This document shows, in pieces, positions 60,110-64,000 of a stretch of 64,000 nucleotides of DNA. The stretch comes from Saposhnikovia divaricata (taxonomy: Eukaryota; Streptophyta; Magnoliopsida; Apiales; Apiaceae). How positions within the stretch are numbered: the stretch's first letter is position 1; each line of letters begins with the position of its first letter. The notes beneath the pieces are model-generated. The model made no database searches and was not told where the DNA came from. It was given only the letters and a program-made list of their open reading frames with translations. The DNA is taken from assembly GCA_036435485.1 (NCBI GenBank), contig CM071600.1:60261546-60325545 (forward strand), in the 5' to 3' direction. Position numbers and translations under genes: made by a program.

Positions 60110-61315
60110 AGCACATAGTATTATCTTTTTTTTTGGATAAAATAGTATTGTCTTTTTTAAATTAGTGTACTTACTCATAAAATATATTTTGCTAATTTGA
60201 ATAATTGCATTTTAATATATACTTTCAAATTTGTCTACAATTTGAAAATATGTGAAAAAATGAATGGAACAAAAACTTTGTCTATAATTATAGCCGATTT
60301 GATATTATATCATATTTTACAATATTGAAATAACTAATATAAATAACTAATTGATTTCATTATCTATATTATAATAATTATAACATAATCTTTTGTATAA
60401 TTGTTGTGACAAATTAGTATGTGATTCCTGCAATATTTACAAAATTATAGTAGATTGTATTTTAACATAATCTCAACTTTAATCCCTTAATATGATTAAA
60501 ATCTATAAGCTAATTATCAAACTTATTTTTTCCACCACGATAACAGTGATCACCATTTAAAAAACAGAAACATCTGTTACAACAACAATTTATTCCTAGC
60601 GTGATTAGAGCTCATATTTTTCATCCATATCCATAATAAGTTAATAACACAGTACAGGAGATAAGCCTTCTTCACATGCATAGTTTCGCTTGGATGAATA
60701 AACTACTATACTATCAACACATACAAAATCCATTTGAACAAACCTTACTTCTCCACCATTAGCATATTATACTTAGCGACAGACGCATAGGATACAATCC
60801 TGACTTGCTCTCAGAACTCAGTCAACCTTGAAAGCATTTCCTCCATAAGCATTAAGCCACTCTGATCCAATGCATTTCCTCCATAAGCATAAGCATTTAA
60901 TCATAGGTGGGACTTTAACTTTCAGAATTTTGATCAGCCCAGATAGTAAATTGAAACATTCTATGTAAGAGAAACATTCCTAATTGCTCTGATTCAACTT
61001 AATTTGTCCTCACCTCCAAGCAAAGAAATACTTGTGATTATGTATGTGAATTTTGTGTACTTTGTTCTTCCCAGACTCCAAGTTGCTGCTTCCATAACAA
61101 CATAATCCATCTTTCATGCGTTCACAAAATCTAAAATGGAACACTTTTGAAGATAGGATGGATGGTATAAGCTAGAATGCTCTTCTCTAAAAAATTATAT
61201 GCCAATCATACAATCTAACATAAATAAAAATCATTAAAATTCGAATGTAAAGACCTCAAAATAATACTATAATATAAATATCAAAATGTTTTCACACTAT
61301 ATTTATTTCAGTCTC
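60110..61315. other. AT-rich intergenic DNA
   Basis: No coding region recognised. The RING-finger exons expected downstream of the ankyrin gene at 61316-64000 are not visible here on the - strand. A sequence containing CATTTCCTCCATAAGCAT occurs twice (60835, 60870). Confidence 0.5.
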
Positions 61316-62210
61316 CTGAGCCTGCTATTCGCATCAGAATGAGATGGTGATGGAAAAGAATATGATGTGTCCTTTAAAATGTTTCTTTCCCTCTCCCTAT
61401 TAGCCTCTATTAAGGCTTGTTCTAATAAACCCTTAGCCTCTCCTGATTAAGCTCATTAATGAATTTTAAAGGTTATGGCCAGACCAGAGGCTCAGCAGAA
61501 GAAGGATTCAGCAAGGCAGCACATGCTCCATGCTTGTACTTTAATGCAACTGTATATGGTATTCTCCTGTCAAAAAAGGAATCAAGATGATTCATAATTC
61601 ATTAGCACACCTAACTAAAAAAATCAAACACTATTACACAATTCTGTAAGGATATGGAAAAAGTATGGTAGCTTAGCATCCAATTAAGGAATAAAATGTC
61701 ACTTCTTCATATACAGGACCAGATCAAGCCTATTGGCTAACATGAGAATAAATTCACTGCTTAGCAACACTACTAAGTGAAAACTGTAATGAAGCAAGTG
61801 TATCTTCTTGTTTCATGACCCGAGTAACATATTTGCAAAAAGTAAAAGTTCAATATGTAAATTAAAAAATGTTTGGAAATATCAAATAAACAAAGTTGAA
61901 AAAGAAAGTAAAGCAATACCCTGATGAATCTCTTTGATGCCTATCTACGCCCCAAGTTAAAAGTTCCTGTATGCAATCCACAGAACCCCCTCTTGCTGCT
62001 AAATGAAGTGGAGTGCTACCAAGGAAGCTGATAAACAATAATTTCAAAATTCAAATATGTAATGTACCCAAGGAAGGGAATCCTAATCAAGAAGATCAGT
62101 AAGTAATTACCTATATCCACCTGTGGAGGCACAAACCAGGGTTCCATAATCTAATAATGTATTACCACAATCAGGATGCTTTTGACATGCTACCAAGTGC
62201 AAAGGGGTTG

Positions 62211-63196
62211 TGTTATTCCCAGATTACACACTTGTATAATTGTAGAAGGGGGGGTGAATACAATTCTTGATATTTATAAATTTCTGATAAGAACTCCAGA
62301 AATCTATACTTAGATAATTGTTGTAGAAAGATTAATGCACAAACACATAAAAAATCAGGTGGTTAAATGCGCCACCTGAAGCTTTTATTCGAAGAAAACT
62401 CTGTGATACAAAAGTACACAGCTTCTGTTTTACAACTCTTTGCTTTCTAAGAATATTCAATAAAAACCCTAAGCAAAATGTATTTGTTTTCTTAGCCTAC
62501 AAAGAGTTGCTGCACTTGGTTATATATCCCAAGTTTTACAAGTTCTACTGGAATAGGATAATACTAATCTAATTCTAGTTGACTTGCTACTACACTCCAA
62601 ATACACATGTAGCCGAAAGGTTGTCCTTGTGAACAGACATGTCCCCTGCACCTTTCTTGTATTCATAGTGTAAACGGAATGCTTCTTTCTTCTGTGTTTC
62701 CAAAGTATGGCTGCCATACTGTTTTTTGTATCTACTATCAATCCATGTGATCTGTCAGTCAAACCTGTCCTTATCAACTGCTAATCCCCAGCTTAGCATA
62801 GAAGACAGTGTCAATGATTATCCGTTGATATTGTACACTGACATCCGTTGATGATGTATTGAGCTGTATCCGTTGATAGAGTGGATTTGAGTTGTATCCG
62901 TTGATAGAGTTTTGTCTTCATCTGTTGATACACTTTCACTTAGACAGAATTACATAGCATAGCTTATTTACAATTGGCTACCCTATTCTGCCTATCCGTT
63001 GATGGTCAACATGACTGTGGATAAAAACACTATCAACTGATAACATAGAGATGCTGTAGTATGCTACAAAACCTCATCCGTTGATGAGCTACCTGTCAAC
63101 GGATAGAGTTATAAATCCTCATCCGTTGACAGCTACAAAACCTTATACAATCTGATTGATTGTGAAGTTATCATCAAGTACAACATATTCCTAACA
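62211..63196 (-). mobile_element. Solo Copia-type LTR (986 bp) inside an ankyrin exon
   Basis: Ends TGTTATTCC...TTCCTAACA on the + strand, with the 5-bp duplication ggttg on both sides (62206-62210 and 63197-63201). Read on the - strand it ends with a poly-C run (CCCCCCCTTCTACAA) much like the 3' end of the Sirevirus LTR at 12558-12572, so it belongs to a related Copia family. No internal region remains. It has its own motif array (ATCCGTTGAT). Confidence 0.87.
62815..63135. repeat. ATCCGTTGAT motif array in the solo LTR
   Basis: At least nine copies of ATCCGTTGA(T/C), with inverted TCAACGGAT or TCAACTGAT copies, such as the pair at about 63077-63104 that can form a stem-loop. Confidence 0.88.
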
Positions 63197-64000
63197 GGTT
63201 GCTCCCTTGCCATCTCTAATATTCACAAACCAGGCAAATCCCGTGCAATCCAATCTGATTCCAATAAAATAATACAACAATCCAAAAAAAAGTTAATCTT
63301 CAAATCCAAAATAATTAAATAGCTATAAACACACCAAGAGAAAACAACATGAGAGGTCCAGGCAACGGATAGAATGGCTTGAAGGGAGTCGGAATGACCA
63401 TAATAAGCAGCGTAGTGCAAGCAGGTTCTCCCATTAAGAGAATCAAACTTCAAAATCTGATTAAAAAAAAGAGTTTTCCATGTATCACACATTATTTCAT
63501 TTTTAATTATTTCATAAATCATATAGAGAAATGTAGAAAATTAACATACATTAGCCCTGGCTTGAATGAGCTTTTCGACACAAGAAGTATTCTCATACAA
63601 AGCAACCAACATTAGTGAAGTCTAAACAAACATCAAAGATCAAACATCCAACATTCATTTTAATTCTTGCAATTGAACCAAAAAGATTGCAACTTTGTCA
63701 ATAAAGTACTTAAAATATAAAAGAAAAAAAACAAGAATTAAATATCTAACCTGCTTGTGCCGATTCACCAAATCAGGATTAACACCACGATCCAAAAGCA
63801 TGGAAAGAATCTGAAAACACAGCCCATTTTCACTAATCAAAACCCCGACCAAAAACATAAAAGGCCCATCAAGAATTATAAGAGAAAGTCCACCTGGATC
63901 TGGCAGTTAGCAGCAGTAATATGAAGAGGAGAATGGCGATCATAATTAAACAGTAGTATGATGAAGTCGACCCAGATCTTTCTCCAACAAAAAACTCACA

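Larger units (their letters stand above)
61316..64000 (-). pseudogene. XB3/XBAT31-33-like ankyrin-RING E3 ligase, pseudogene
   Basis: Exon remnants on the - strand: 64000-63894, 63810-63751, 63621-63550, about 63456-63197 (with an internal intron), 62205-62111, 62027-61920, 61566 to about 61316. They encode ankyrin repeats in XB3 order (SMLLDRGVNPDLVNRHKQ, GRTCLHYAAYYGHSDSLQAIL, GSTPLHLAARGGSVDCIQELL) and the following helix (AALLNPSSAEPLVWP). Lesions: a 4-nt insertion with a stop near 63945; an LTR insertion splitting an exon (62211-63196); a TAA within the last exon near 61476, where a sense codon is expected; and a 2-nt frameshift near 61440. The RING exons are not found. Family members ubiquitinate membrane-receptor-pathway targets; this copy cannot make the full protein. 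Confidence 0.82.

Overview
The window is nuclear DNA of a flowering plant, most likely a core eudicot. It is AT-rich, its genes carry GT-AG introns, and it holds typical plant families: an LBD transcription factor, a MED9 Mediator subunit, an XB3/XBAT-type ankyrin gene relic and a tRNA-Val. Most of the 64 kb is transposable-element DNA, much of it nested. I cannot name the species.

Layout. (1) 1-12589: a young Sirevirus-type Ty1/Copia element on the + strand. Its 5' LTR is cut by the window start, and the visible 200 bp match the 3' LTR exactly. It has gag, pol and a long accessory region (ORF3) behind an LTR-like spacer. (2) 12590-15147: the 3' part of a probable Helitron with broken RPA1-like coding sequence, into which the Sirevirus inserted. 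(3) About 15335-26480: a decayed duplicate of the 3' end of the LBD gene at 43809. It contains a four-level nest: LBD relic, then a pogo/Emigrant-like element (15829-26374), then a poly(A)-tailed retroposon (16120-25973), then a 6.7-kb non-autonomous Tat-like Gypsy element (17369-24115). (4) 27029-40224: a degenerate Copia element on the - strand with broken gag-pol and accessory ORF. A 2.7-kb LTR-type insertion sits at one LTR boundary and a small Helitron in the other LTR. (5) 40536-45113: the gene island, with MED9 (five exons), an LBD22/27-like gene, and tRNA-Val(AAC) on the - strand. (6) 45868-57416: a CACTA (En/Spm) element whose two multi-exon genes both read through in frame, but whose left end is rearranged: an inward-facing terminus plus a 167-bp duplicated flank. 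(7) 57438-60100: a four-copy array of roughly 0.57-kb units, with one copy interrupted by a Mutator-type MITE. (8) 61316-64000: an XB3/XBAT-like ankyrin pseudogene on the - strand, split by a solo LTR.

How the parts relate. Only MED9, LBD and the tRNA look like functioning host genes. The three Copia-type LTR families here each carry their own dense array of short repeated or palindromic motifs. In the Sirevirus the same motif, followed by a TATA box, recurs between pol and ORF3, which suggests a second, LTR-derived promoter. ORF3 itself contains a consensus intron that would fuse its two reading frames. The CACTA element encodes a TNPD-type transposase and a second protein with a ULP1/C48-like C-terminus, but its disrupted left end probably makes it immobile. 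All family calls come from motifs read by eye; no database search was run.
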